Assembly (NCBI RefSeq): GCF_947498805.1 | Contig: NZ_CANMLT010000004.1 | Coordinates: forward strand, 372,001 to 436,000 | DNA length: 64,000 nt | Origin: an uncultured Tenacibaculum sp. | GTDB taxonomy: Bacteria > Bacteroidota > Bacteroidia > Flavobacteriales > Flavobacteriaceae | Reading direction: 5' to 3' | Shown here: in pieces, positions 53,382 through 61,806 of the stretch | Position numbering within the stretch: position 1 is the stretch's first letter | How the letters are laid out: the number at the start of each line of letters is the position of its first letter | Notes under the pieces: model-generated | Told to the model about the DNA's origin: nothing | The model's database searches: none | What the model saw: only the letters and a program-made list of their open reading frames with translations | Position numbers and translations under genes: made by a program

Positions 53382-54755
53382 TTATCCTAACTTCATTAAT
53401 GTTTTTAACTGTTTTAGCTTTCCTTTGTATGGAGCATAACGCGTTGGGATGTCTAGCCATGTCCCTCGAGTTACCACTCCTTTTTTATGAGAAAACGCGT
53501 CAAAAGTTTGTTTACCATGGTAACCTCCAATTCCGCTTTCACCAACACCACCAAAAGGTAATCTATGATTTGCAAAATGAACGGTAGTATCATTGATAGT
53601 TCCTCCACCAAAAGAATAGCGTTTAATTATTTTTTTCGCAAAAGAGCTTTTATTGGTGAATACGTATAAAGCAAGTGGTTTATCGTATCTTGAAGTAATC
53701 TTTTCTATGTCTTGCTCTGTTTCATAAGAAATCATTGGGAATATAGGTCCAAAAATTTCTCCTTTCATAACTTCGCTGTCTACACTAGGCTCATCAATAA
53801 GTGTAGGTGAAATATAACAATCATCTCTATCTGTTTCTCCACCGATAACACAGTTTTCATTCTCAAGCATAAGTGCCAAGCGGTCGAAATTTCTAGTGTT
53901 TACAATTCTTGGGAAATCTTCTGATGCTTTAGGATTTTCGCCATAAGCATTCAAGATTTCTTCTTTAAAATGTGAAACAAACTTCTCTTTAACAGAGGAA
54001 TGAATCAATAAATAATCAGGAGCAATACAAGTTTGTCCACCATTTATATATTTCCCCCAAACCAATCGTTTAGCGGCTAATTTTATATTGGCTGTTTCAT
54101 CAACAATACATGGACTTTTTCCTCCTAATTCTAAAGTAACTGGAGTCAAATGTTCTGCTGCAGCTTTGGCAACAATTTTTCCAACCGGAACACTTCCAGT
54201 GAAGAAAATATAATCCCATCTTTGGGTTAATAACTCTTGAGCAACTGGTACGCCGCCTTCTACTACTGCAATATGTTTTTGATCAAATACGGCTTCAATA
54301 ATTTCTTTGGTAATAGCACTGGTGTGTGGTGTTAATTCTGAAGGTTTCAGAACAACAGTGTTTCCTGCAGCAATGGCTCCAACAATTGGAGCAAAAGCTA
54401 ACTGGTATGGGTAATTCCAAGGAGCAATAATTAATACCGTTCCATAGGGTTCCTTATAGATTTTTGCTCTAGAAGGAAAGTTTAGCATCGAAGGTAACAC
54501 TCGTTTGGGTTTGCTCCAAGAATGAATGTTTTTAATAGCCATTTTTAGCTCAGCAATTACAATTGAGGTTTCGGTCATAACCGCTTCATATTCCGATTTC
54601 TTAAAGTCGTTATGTAATGCTTTTACAATCGCATTTTCTCTTTTAACAAGTTCTTTTAAAAGCTTTTTTAGCGTGTTTTTTCTAAAAGAAATGTCTTTTG
54701 TTTGTTGAGAAGCGAAAAAGTTTTTTTGAGCTAATATAAGTTCAGGGATATTCAT
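53382..54755 (-). CDS. NAD(P)-dependent aldehyde dehydrogenase
   Basis: A 457-residue aldehyde dehydrogenase of the class 3/fatty-aldehyde group. The cofactor motif FTGSVPVGKIV is near 182-192, VTLELGGKSPCIV holds the general-base Glu, and GQTCIAPDY holds the catalytic Cys near 246. FGGVGESGIGGYHGKQTFDAFSH is the C-terminal class signature. It oxidises fatty aldehydes to acids. It starts one base from the AlkB stop, so the alkane or alkyl chain hydroxylated by AlkB could be carried on to the acid. An alcohol dehydrogenase is not nearby. Confidence 0.93.
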   Translation of the reverse strand: MNIPELILAQKNFFASQQTKDISFRKNTLKKLLKELVKRENAIVKALHNDFKKSEYEAVMTETSIVIAELKMAIKNIHSWSKPKRVLPSMLNFPSRAKIYKEPYGTVLIIAPWNYPYQLAFAPIVGAIAAGNTVVLKPSELTPHTSAITKEIIEAVFDQKHIAVVEGGVPVAQELLTQRWDYIFFTGSVPVGKIVAKAAAEHLTPVTLELGGKSPCIVDETANIKLAAKRLVWGKYINGGQTCIAPDYLLIHSSVKEKFVSHFKEEILNAYGENPKASEDFPRIVNTRNFDRLALMLENENCVIGGETDRDDCYISPTLIDEPSVDSEVMKGEIFGPIFPMISYETEQDIEKITSRYDKPLALYVFTNKSSFAKKIIKRYSFGGGTINDTTVHFANHRLPFGGVGESGIGGYHGKQTFDAFSHKKGVVTRGTWLDIPTRYAPYKGKLKQLKTLMKLG

Positions 54756-55786
54756 TATAAATCTTGAAGTTTTTTATTCATTAATTTAAACCATAAAGGA
54801 GGGAAAAGTGCTACCAACATCATTCCTGGGTAACCTGTTGGCATTTGTGGACTTTCAGGTAATGATTTTAAAAGTTGGTAATGTTTACTTCCGTTATAGT
54901 GATGGTCTGAGTGACGAGATAAGTTGAATAACATAATTTTTCCTACAACATGATCAGAGTTCCATGAATGAGTTCTCTTTACACGCTCATATCGTCCATG
55001 TTTATTCTTTTTTCGTAACAACCCGTAGTGTTCTATATAATTTACAGTTTCTAATAGTAAAATTCCAAATACAGAAGCAGCTAAAAATGCAAGTAAAGAA
55101 CTTAGTCCGAAGAAAAAGAAAATTCCAACTAATAAAAGAACATTGCATATTGTGTAAATTAACATTCTATTTTGAATATGAAACCAGGTTCTATCTAGGT
55201 TTTTTAAACGCTTGTTTTCAGCTTCCCAGGCTTGGAAATAGCTTTGGAAATGAGAGCGAATCCAAAAGATGTAAACGACTTCATTTTTTCTCGCAGTAGC
55301 GGCATCTTTAGGAGTGGCTACGTTAAAATGATGACCAGCATTATGATAAGGTAAAAAATGAGTGTTTAAGGAAGTTAATAACAAAATTTCACCTAAAAGT
55401 TCATCGAAACGATTGTTTCGGTGGCCTAGTTCATGACCAACATTTATACCAATTACTCCGCACATTAATCCCATTGCAGAAATACGTCCAATGTGTTCTA
55501 GAGTAGTTAATTCTACATTTTGAAAGCTCACTAGAAACCATCCTAAAAAGAATAATTGTATGGGTAAGGTGAGATAAAGGATATATGTGTAAAATTTGTT
55601 TGCTTTTTCGATTTCCTCTTGGTCTTTATCAAAATTATCTTTGTCAGGATTGAAAAATAGTTCTAATAAAGGAACAAACCCGAAAAAGGTAATAATAGGT
55701 AAAATGGTTAACCAACCTGATGATGTAAATGAAATGTACACCGTAACAGGAAGAATTAAAATGGAGAGATATTTTAAGACTTTCAT
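54755..55786 (-). CDS. alkB: Alkane 1-monooxygenase AlkB-type di-iron enzyme
   Basis: A 343-residue integral-membrane di-iron hydroxylase. Six membrane spans carry the eight-His signature: GHELGHR (near 116-122), HNAGHH, and SDHHYNGSKHYQ, plus NYIEHYGL, the signature of alkane hydroxylases near the C-terminal half. It inserts oxygen at the terminal carbon of alkanes or alkyl chains. The start at 55786 (MKVLKYLSILIL) is preferred over 55834 because the longer frame would overlap the RluA stop. Next come aldehyde dehydrogenase and nitroreductase genes. The electron donor (rubredoxin) is not fused or in the window. Flavobacteria are rarely known as alkane degraders. Confidence 0.9.
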   Translation of the reverse strand: MKVLKYLSILILPVTVYISFTSSGWLTILPIITFFGFVPLLELFFNPDKDNFDKDQEEIEKANKFYTYILYLTLPIQLFFLGWFLVSFQNVELTTLEHIGRISAMGLMCGVIGINVGHELGHRNNRFDELLGEILLLTSLNTHFLPYHNAGHHFNVATPKDAATARKNEVVYIFWIRSHFQSYFQAWEAENKRLKNLDRTWFHIQNRMLIYTICNVLLLVGIFFFFGLSSLLAFLAASVFGILLLETVNYIEHYGLLRKKNKHGRYERVKRTHSWNSDHVVGKIMLFNLSRHSDHHYNGSKHYQLLKSLPESPQMPTGYPGMMLVALFPPLWFKLMNKKLQDL

Positions 55787-55815
55787 TTTACTTGAAATTT
55801 GCTTAAAGATACAAA

Positions 55816-56502
55816 TTACAAGCAAGCATCCCAAATTGGATCTTGTGGTGTTGGAGCGGTTATTTTTATAGTTTCTTTGCTAACAGGATGTGTAAATTCG
55901 ATTTTTCTAGCATGTAGGTGAATACTTCCGTCTTTATTGCTTCTTTTAGCTCCATATTTTAAGTCGCCTTTAATGGTAGAGCCAATAGTAGAAAGTTGCA
56001 CTCTAATTTGATGATGACGCCCTGTTTCTAAGTCAATTTCTAACAAAGAGTAATTATCTAATTTTTTTAAAACCTGATAGTGAAGAATGGCTTTTTTACT
56101 TCCATCAACTTCCTTGTTAAACGCAGTTGATTTATTGTTTTTTTGATTTTTCTTTAAAAAATTAATTAAGGTATCAGTGTTTTTCTTGGGTTGATTTTTA
56201 ACAACTGCCCAATAGGTTTTTTTTATAGTCTTTTCACGAAGCATTTTATTTAAACGCTCCAAAGCTTTTGAAGTACGTGCATAAATAACAATCCCTGAAG
56301 TAGGACGATCTAAACGATGCACAGTGCCTAAAAAAACATTTCCTGGTTTGTTGTATTTCTCTTTGATATATTCTTTGGCAACATCTAAAAGAGGTTTGTC
56401 GCCAGTTTTGTCTCTCTGTACAATATCTCCCGCACGCTTATTGACAACAATAATGTGATTGTCTTCGTGTAAAACTTGAAGGTTGTTTTTGGTAGAGTGC
56501 AT
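55816..56502 (-). CDS. RluA-family 23S rRNA/tRNA pseudouridine synthase
   Basis: A 228-residue pseudouridine synthase. The motif HRLDRPTSGIVIYA (near 63-76) contains the catalytic Asp, and ETGRHHQIRVQLS is the late substrate motif. It lacks the N-terminal S4 domain, so it matches the short RluA/RluC-like single-domain form. The target uridine cannot be read from sequence. It lies between engB (6-base gap) and alkB (30-base gap). Confidence 0.92.
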   Translation of the reverse strand: MHSTKNNLQVLHEDNHIIVVNKRAGDIVQRDKTGDKPLLDVAKEYIKEKYNKPGNVFLGTVHRLDRPTSGIVIYARTSKALERLNKMLREKTIKKTYWAVVKNQPKKNTDTLINFLKKNQKNNKSTAFNKEVDGSKKAILHYQVLKKLDNYSLLEIDLETGRHHQIRVQLSTIGSTIKGDLKYGAKRSNKDGSIHLHARKIEFTHPVSKETIKITAPTPQDPIWDACL

Positions 56503-56508
56503 TAAAAA

Positions 56509-57120
56509 TTATTTAAAATTCCCAGCAACATCTTCGTTTACTTGATCAATAAAATTTAAAAACTCATCACGCCCCATTCCTGTAGTTGATGAGGTGACAA
56601 AGTTCATAGGAAGTTCTTCCCAATAATTTAATAACTTCTTCTTATAAGAGGTGATTTGTTTGTTAAGTTTAGAGCTCCCTAATTTATCAGCCTTTGTAAA
56701 AACAATACAAAAAGGAATTTGGTTTTCACCTAAGAATTGCATGAATTCTAAATCTATTTTTTGAGGATCATGACGAGAATCAATTAAAACAAAAGTACAT
56801 ACCAATTGTTCTCTTTCCTTAAAATAATTTTCAATAAAAAATTGAAAAATCTGGCGTTTCTTTTTTGAAACTTTCGCATATCCGTAACCAGGTAAATCAA
56901 CTAAAAACCAATCGTTATTGATCTTAAAATGGTTGATTAATTGAGTCTTTCCAGGTTTTCCGGAAGTTTTGGCTAGGTCTTTTCGCTCCATTAACATGTT
57001 AATTAATGAAGATTTCCCAACATTAGAACGCCCAATAAAAGCATATTCAGGAATCCTATCTTTTGGAGCCTTCATAACATTGCTGTTACTCATGACAAAT
57101 TCAGCAGACTTAATTTTCAT
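56509..57120 (-). CDS. engB: Ribosome biogenesis GTPase EngB (YihA/YsxC)
   Basis: A 203-residue GTPase of the EngB/YsxC family needed for large-subunit assembly. The G1 motif is GRSNVGKSS (near 31-39), G2 and G3 are TSGKPGKTQ and VDLPGYGYA, G4 is TKADK and G5 is SSTTG. The size is normal. It lies 18 bases after the alpha/beta hydrolase stop and 6 before rluA, so it is part of a conserved leftward run. Confidence 0.95.
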   Translation of the reverse strand: MKIKSAEFVMSNSNVMKAPKDRIPEYAFIGRSNVGKSSLINMLMERKDLAKTSGKPGKTQLINHFKINNDWFLVDLPGYGYAKVSKKKRQIFQFFIENYFKEREQLVCTFVLIDSRHDPQKIDLEFMQFLGENQIPFCIVFTKADKLGSSKLNKQITSYKKKLLNYWEELPMNFVTSSTTGMGRDEFLNFIDQVNEDVAGNFK

Positions 57121-57138
57121 AATGTTAAAGTTGAGAAA

Positions 57139-57903
57139 TTAAATGTTTCGGTTTGTAAACCAGTCCTCAAGTAATATGTTAAATTGCTCAGGAGTTTCCA
57201 TCATTGCCGCATGTCCACACTTATCAATCCAATATAAGTCTGAATCTGGTAATAATTTATGGAAATCTTCTGCAACTTCTGGTGGAGTTACCGTATCCTG
57301 TTTTCCCCAAATTAAACAAGTTGGGATGTCTAAATTAGGTAAGTCTTTTGCCATATTATGACGTACTGCACTTTTTGCAATGGCTAAGGTTTTAACCAAT
57401 GTATTTCTGTCATTAATTACTTCATAAACTTGATCAAAAAGTTCATCGGTAGCTATTGCAGGATCGTAAAAAACTTCTTCTATTTTTTTGCGTACAAATT
57501 CTTTATCACCTCTTCTTGGGTAGTTATTACCCATTGAGTTCTCATACAATCCAGAGCTTCCTGTTAACACTAATGAAGCTACGTCTTCTGGGTATTGTTT
57601 TGAATAATATAAAGCAATATGACCTCCCAAAGAATTTCCTAAAAGAACAACATCTTTAAGGTTTTTATGTTCAATAAAATCGTGTAAAAATTTAGCTAAA
57701 TTCTTAACGTTTGTTTTTAGTAATGGTAAAGTGTATAAAGGAAGTTCAGGTATAAAAACCCTGTATCCTTTTTTAGAAAAATGATTAAAAGTTTCGTCAA
57801 AATTACTTAACGCACCCATTAATCCATGTAGTACAATTATGGGTCTTCCTTCACCAGCTTCTGCGTATGTAAATTTGCCTTCTGTTTTTAAAAATTCAGT
57901 CAT
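57139..57903 (-). CDS. Alpha/beta hydrolase
   Basis: A 254-residue alpha/beta-fold hydrolase. The oxyanion HG motif is VLHGLMGALSNF near the N-terminus, the nucleophile is in LGNSLGGHIALYY, the acid is in WGKQDTVTP and the His is in DKCGHAAMMETP. The start at 57903 (MTEFLKTEGKF) is preferred over the TTG at 57930. It resembles the 2-hydroxy-6-oxo-hydrolase/MhpC group by length and motif spacing. In flavobacteria this gene usually precedes engB, so it may be a housekeeping esterase. The substrate is unknown. Confidence 0.88.
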   Translation of the reverse strand: MTEFLKTEGKFTYAEAGEGRPIIVLHGLMGALSNFDETFNHFSKKGYRVFIPELPLYTLPLLKTNVKNLAKFLHDFIEHKNLKDVVLLGNSLGGHIALYYSKQYPEDVASLVLTGSSGLYENSMGNNYPRRGDKEFVRKKIEEVFYDPAIATDELFDQVYEVINDRNTLVKTLAIAKSAVRHNMAKDLPNLDIPTCLIWGKQDTVTPPEVAEDFHKLLPDSDLYWIDKCGHAAMMETPEQFNILLEDWFTNRNI

Positions 57904-58040
57904 TATTTGATTGGTTTGACTTAACGACAAATGTAATTCTTTTTTATTACATATCGCTTGTAAATTTTTTAGTGCTGTATTTGGTGTAGAACGTTCAGAG
58001 AGTCAGTTTTTTAGCTAAAAAACCAAAACTTATCAACAAA

Positions 58041-58083
58041 GTGGTAAAAAGTGGTAAAAAGTGGGTAAAAATTTATATTTTTG
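58041..58083 (+). promoter_or_regulatory. MraZ operator and division-cluster promoter
   Basis: Three GTGG boxes lie 10 bases apart (58041 GTGGT, 58051 GTGGT, 58061 GTGGG) with A-rich spacers, the direct-repeat pattern bound by MraZ. A -7 box TATTTTTG follows at 58076-58083, and the GTG start of mraZ is at 58108. The boxes cover the place where the -33 contact is expected, so MraZ would repress its own cluster. Confidence 0.85.
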
Positions 58084-58107
58084 AAAATGGAACCATAAAA
58101 TGTCTTT

Positions 58108-58575
58108 GTGTTAAACTTAATTGGAACATATGAGTGTAAAGCTGATGCTAAGGGGAGGGTGATGTTTTCATCTGCTCTCAAGAAGCAATTGGCTCCTGTG
58201 TTGCAAGAAGGGTTTGTTGTAAAGAGAGCGGTTTTTCAACCATGTCTAGAATTATATCCGATGAAAGAATGGAATGTAATGATGGAAAAGATTGGGAAAT
58301 TAAATCGATTTGTGAAGAAGAATAATGATTTCATCAGAAGGTTTACAGCAGGTGTAAAGATGGTGGAGTTGGATGGCTCGGGAAGATTGTTAATACCGAA
58401 AGACTTATGTCAGTTTGCAGGAATTGAAAAACAAGTTGTCTTGTCTTCTTCTGTGAATATCGTGGAGATTTGGGATAAAGATCAGTATGAGAAGGCTATT
58501 GATGATGCTGCAATTGATTTTGCAGATTTAGCTGAAGAAGTAATGGGAAATATAGATGTAGATGAATTATCATAG
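58108..58575 (+). CDS. mraZ: Transcriptional regulator MraZ
   Basis: A 155-residue MraZ with two SpoVT/AbrB-like halves. The first half is GTYECKADAKGRVMFSSALK (near 6-25), the second is VELDGSGRLLIPKDLCQFAG (near 88-107). It forms a ring and binds the GTGG repeats in front of its gene to repress the division cluster. The start is GTG, giving LNLIGTYECK, the family N-terminus. Its end overlaps rsmH by 14 bases. The gene order mraZ-rsmH-ftsL-ftsI-murE-mraY is the standard one. Confidence 0.95.
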   Translation: MLNLIGTYECKADAKGRVMFSSALKKQLAPVLQEGFVVKRAVFQPCLELYPMKEWNVMMEKIGKLNRFVKKNNDFIRRFTAGVKMVELDGSGRLLIPKDLCQFAGIEKQVVLSSSVNIVEIWDKDQYEKAIDDAAIDFADLAEEVMGNIDVDELS

Positions 58576-59461
58576 TCCAGTATTATTGAAGGAAAGTGTA
58601 GATGCACTTAATATTAAGGAAGATGGAGTGTATGTGGATGTCACTTTTGGAGGTGGAGGACATTCGAGAGAGATATTGAGTAGGTTAGGTGAAAATGGAA
58701 AGTTGTTTGCTTTTGATCAAGATCCTGACGCTTGGGAAAATACAATTGATGATGATCGTTTTGTGTTGATTCAAGAAAATTTTAGGTATATATCTCGCTT
58801 TTTGAGATTTCATGGGGTTAAAAAGGTAGATGGGGTATTGGCAGATTTAGGTGTGTCGTCTCATCAATTTGATGCTGCGGAAAGAGGGTTTTCAATTCGT
58901 TTTGATGGAGAGTTGGATATGAGGATGGATCAAAAGGCGGTGTTGTCGGCAAAAGAGGTGGTGAATACTTATGAAGAAGCAAATTTGGCTGATGTCTTGT
59001 ATTTGTATGGAGAGTTGAGGAATTCAAGAGCTTTGGCGAGAACAATTGTAGGTGCAAGGAAAGATGAAGAAATAACAACAAGCTTTCAGTTAAAGGAAGT
59101 CTTGAAGAAGTTTTTACCAAAAGCTAAAGAGCATAAGATTTTAGCACAGATATTTCAAGCGTTAAGAATAGAAGTGAATCAAGAGTTGGAGGTGTTGAAG
59201 GAGTTTTTGCAGCAAATGCCAGATTTGTTGAGTTCAGAAGGTAGGTTGAGTGTGATTTCTTATCATTCGTTAGAAGATCGTTTGGTAAAACATTTTATAA
59301 GAACAGGGTTGTTTTCTGGAGAGCCAGAGAAGGATTTTTTCGGAAATATAGATGTTCCATTAAAAAAAATAGGGAAACTAATTATTCCTAATAACGAAGA
59401 GGTAAAAGAAAATAATAGAGCAAGAAGTGCAAAACTTAGAATAGCAACTTTAAATGAGTAA
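58562..59461 (+). CDS. rsmH: 16S rRNA m4C1402 methyltransferase RsmH
   Basis: A 299-residue SAM-dependent methyltransferase that N4-methylates C1402 of 16S rRNA in the P site. SPVLLKESVDALN is the family start, YVDVTFGGGGHSREIL contains the SAM motif, VDGVLADLGVSSHQFD the conserved Asp region, and SYHSLEDRLVKHF the RNA-side motif. Length is normal. It overlaps mraZ at the start and ftsL at the end, so translation is coupled. Confidence 0.96.
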   Translation: MNYHSPVLLKESVDALNIKEDGVYVDVTFGGGGHSREILSRLGENGKLFAFDQDPDAWENTIDDDRFVLIQENFRYISRFLRFHGVKKVDGVLADLGVSSHQFDAAERGFSIRFDGELDMRMDQKAVLSAKEVVNTYEEANLADVLYLYGELRNSRALARTIVGARKDEEITTSFQLKEVLKKFLPKAKEHKILAQIFQALRIEVNQELEVLKEFLQQMPDLLSSEGRLSVISYHSLEDRLVKHFIRTGLFSGEPEKDFFGNIDVPLKKIGKLIIPNNEEVKENNRARSAKLRIATLNE

Positions 59462-59786
59462 TAAATTAAGGTCAAATATATATGATGTTTTAAAAGGTCG
59501 GTTTTTAACAGATGAGTCGTCTTTTAAAAATTGGCGTTTGATAGTTTTTATAGTTGGGTTGCTTTTAATAATGATAACAAGTGCACATAGAGCAGATCAA
59601 AAGGTTTTGCAAATTGCTGAGTTGAATAAGAAGAAAAGAGAGCTGAATGCCGAATTCATAGATACAGGTACTACGTTAACACGGATGAAGCTTGAGTCAA
59701 CAGTAAGAAGGCAAGTTAAAAATAAAGGTTTAACGCCGCCAAAGTCCCCTCCACAAAAAATAAGAGTAACATATACAAAAGAATAA
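59454..59786 (+). CDS. ftsL: FtsL-like cell division protein
   Basis: A 110-residue bitopic protein: a short cytoplasmic N-terminus (about 1-25), a membrane span (about 29-44; LIVFIVGLLLIMITSAH) and an extracytoplasmic coiled coil with a leucine-zipper-like pattern (about 50-90). This plan and its place between rsmH and ftsI identify it as the FtsL of Bacteroidota, where sequence similarity to E. coli FtsL is low. It works with FtsB/FtsQ and FtsI in the divisome. Confidence 0.85.
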   Translation: MSNKLRSNIYDVLKGRFLTDESSFKNWRLIVFIVGLLLIMITSAHRADQKVLQIAELNKKKRELNAEFIDTGTTLTRMKLESTVRRQVKNKGLTPPKSPPQKIRVTYTKE

Positions 59787-59793
59787 AAACGGA

Positions 59794-61806
59794 ATGGTTA
59801 TAAAAAAAGGCATATTAAATAAACTCTATGTAGTAGTTATTTTAATGACGCTTTCTTTTATGGTTGTTGTTTTTAGAATCTTTAATCTACAATATGTAAA
59901 AGGTGAAAAGTATCGTAAGTTATCTCAAGAGAAAAATATAAAGAACGATACCATTTTTGCGAATCGAGGAAATGTGTATGCAGCTGATGGAAATCTATTG
60001 GCTACTTCAATGTCTAGGTTTACCATTCGCATGGATGTGATGTCTGTAAATTCTAGGGTTTTTGAACAAAATATAAGTAGTTTGTCTAAAGAGTTGTCTA
60101 AGCTACTAGGTAAATCTGCTAATCATTATCAAAATAAATTAAGACAAGCTAGAAAACGTAAAAATCGATATTTACTGATTGCTAGAAATGTTGGGTATAA
60201 TGATTATGTGAAAATGAAGAGTTTTCCAATATTTAAATTGGGTGTGTATCGAGGAGGCTTTATTGCGGAGCAAAAAACGGTACGTGTACATCCTATTGGT
60301 AAAATAGCGGAAAGAACTATTGGTTATGATAATCAAAGAGGAGGAGCGGGTATTGAAGGAGCTTTTGCTGAATATATGGAAGGTGAAAACGGTTGGAGAT
60401 TAAAGCAAAAAATAGCTAAAGGACAGTGGAAGCCAATTAATGATGTAAATGAAAAAGAGCCAATAGACGGTCATGATGTAATTACTACAATAGATGTAAA
60501 TATTCAGGATATAACACATCATGCACTGTTAAAACAATTGGAATATTTCGAGGCAGATCATGGTTGTGCGGTTGTAATGGAGGTAGAAACTGGAGAAATT
60601 AGAGCTATTTCTAATTTAGGTAGAACCAAAAGTGGGAAGTACTATGAAAAAAGGAATTATGCAGTTTGGGAAAGTCATGAGCCAGGATCTACATTTAAGT
60701 TAGCAAGTATGATGGTTGCTTTAGAAGATAAAGTAGCAGATACATCTACGGTAGTTGATTGTGAGAAAGGAAAGATTTTTATCAATAATAGAAAAGTAGA
60801 GGATAGTAGACGAGGTGGTCATGGTAAAATCTCTTTAGGAAGAGTTTTTGAAGTGTCGTCAAATGTTGGGATTGTAAAAACAATTAGAAAGCATTACGAT
60901 AAAAATCCAGAAAAATTCACGAATAAAATAAAGTCTTTTGGTTTAGATCAATTAACGGGAGTTAAGATTAAAGGGGAAGGGAAACCGTTTATAAGAGATC
61001 CTAAAAGTAAAAGTTGGAGTCCAATTTCTCTAGAATGGATGGCTTGGGGGTATGGAGTACATTTAACTCCGTTACAAACATTGGCATTTTATAATGCTGT
61101 TGCTAATGATGGAAAACTGGTAAAACCATTTTTTGTAAAAGAATTAAGATCGGGTAATAAGATTGTGAAAAGTTTCGATACTGAAGTAGTTAAAGAAAAG
61201 ATTGCTTCGCAAGTTACTTTAGACAAAGTAAGAAAGGTGATGGAGAATGTAGTGATAAAAGGAACTGCAAAAAATATTTATTCATCTAACTTTTCGATGG
61301 CAGGAAAAACAGGTACTGCTAAAAAATACATTCCTAGAACTAAAAATAGTAAGGGAGAATATGAGGGTGGTTATTATTCGAATCAACGATATGTCGGTTC
61401 TTTTGCAGGTTTTTTTCCTGCTAAAAATCCTAAATATTCTTGTATCGTAGTTATTCATGATCCAAAAAAAGAAAAAGGATATTATGGGAATATAGTTGCG
61501 GCTCCTGTGTTTAAGGAGATTGCACAAAAAATATATACAAGTACACCAATAAACAATCAATTGACATCAGATGAAAAGTTATATGCGTCGATAGATAAAA
61601 ACTACGATAAATATTACAACAACTTAAGGAAGTATAAAACAATCATGCCTCGAGTTTTAGGGATGAGCGGTATGGATGCAATTGCCTTGTTGGAGAATAT
61701 GGGGTTAAAGGTTAAGTTTTCTGGAATAGGAAAGGTAACTGAACAGTCTATTGAGAATGGTGTAAAGGTTAAAAAAGGAGCAACAGTTTATTTAAAATTA
61801 TCATAG
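59794..61806 (+). CDS. ftsI: Division transpeptidase FtsI (PBP3) with PASTA domain
   Basis: A 670-residue class B penicillin-binding protein. A membrane span (about 10-32) is followed by the PBP dimer domain (about 50-230), the transpeptidase domain with active-site STFK (EPGSTFKLASMM), SSN (EVSSNVG) and KTG (MAGKTGTAKK), and a C-terminal PASTA domain (about 610-670; MPRVLGMSGMDAIALLENMGL). It crosslinks septal peptidoglycan. The PASTA domain is typical of the Bacteroidota form. It lies eight bases after ftsL and is directly joined to murE. Confidence 0.95.
   Translation: MVIKKGILNKLYVVVILMTLSFMVVVFRIFNLQYVKGEKYRKLSQEKNIKNDTIFANRGNVYAADGNLLATSMSRFTIRMDVMSVNSRVFEQNISSLSKELSKLLGKSANHYQNKLRQARKRKNRYLLIARNVGYNDYVKMKSFPIFKLGVYRGGFIAEQKTVRVHPIGKIAERTIGYDNQRGGAGIEGAFAEYMEGENGWRLKQKIAKGQWKPINDVNEKEPIDGHDVITTIDVNIQDITHHALLKQLEYFEADHGCAVVMEVETGEIRAISNLGRTKSGKYYEKRNYAVWESHEPGSTFKLASMMVALEDKVADTSTVVDCEKGKIFINNRKVEDSRRGGHGKISLGRVFEVSSNVGIVKTIRKHYDKNPEKFTNKIKSFGLDQLTGVKIKGEGKPFIRDPKSKSWSPISLEWMAWGYGVHLTPLQTLAFYNAVANDGKLVKPFFVKELRSGNKIVKSFDTEVVKEKIASQVTLDKVRKVMENVVIKGTAKNIYSSNFSMAGKTGTAKKYIPRTKNSKGEYEGGYYSNQRYVGSFAGFFPAKNPKYSCIVVIHDPKKEKGYYGNIVAAPVFKEIAQKIYTSTPINNQLTSDEKLYASIDKNYDKYYNNLRKYKTIMPRVLGMSGMDAIALLENMGLKVKFSGIGKVTEQSIENGVKVKKGATVYLKLS

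Noticed and set aside
58818..59120. Leu/His/Pro-rich antisense frame in rsmH
   Set aside because: The composition is typical of a shadow frame opposite a Glu/Lys/Gly-rich gene; rsmH itself is intact.
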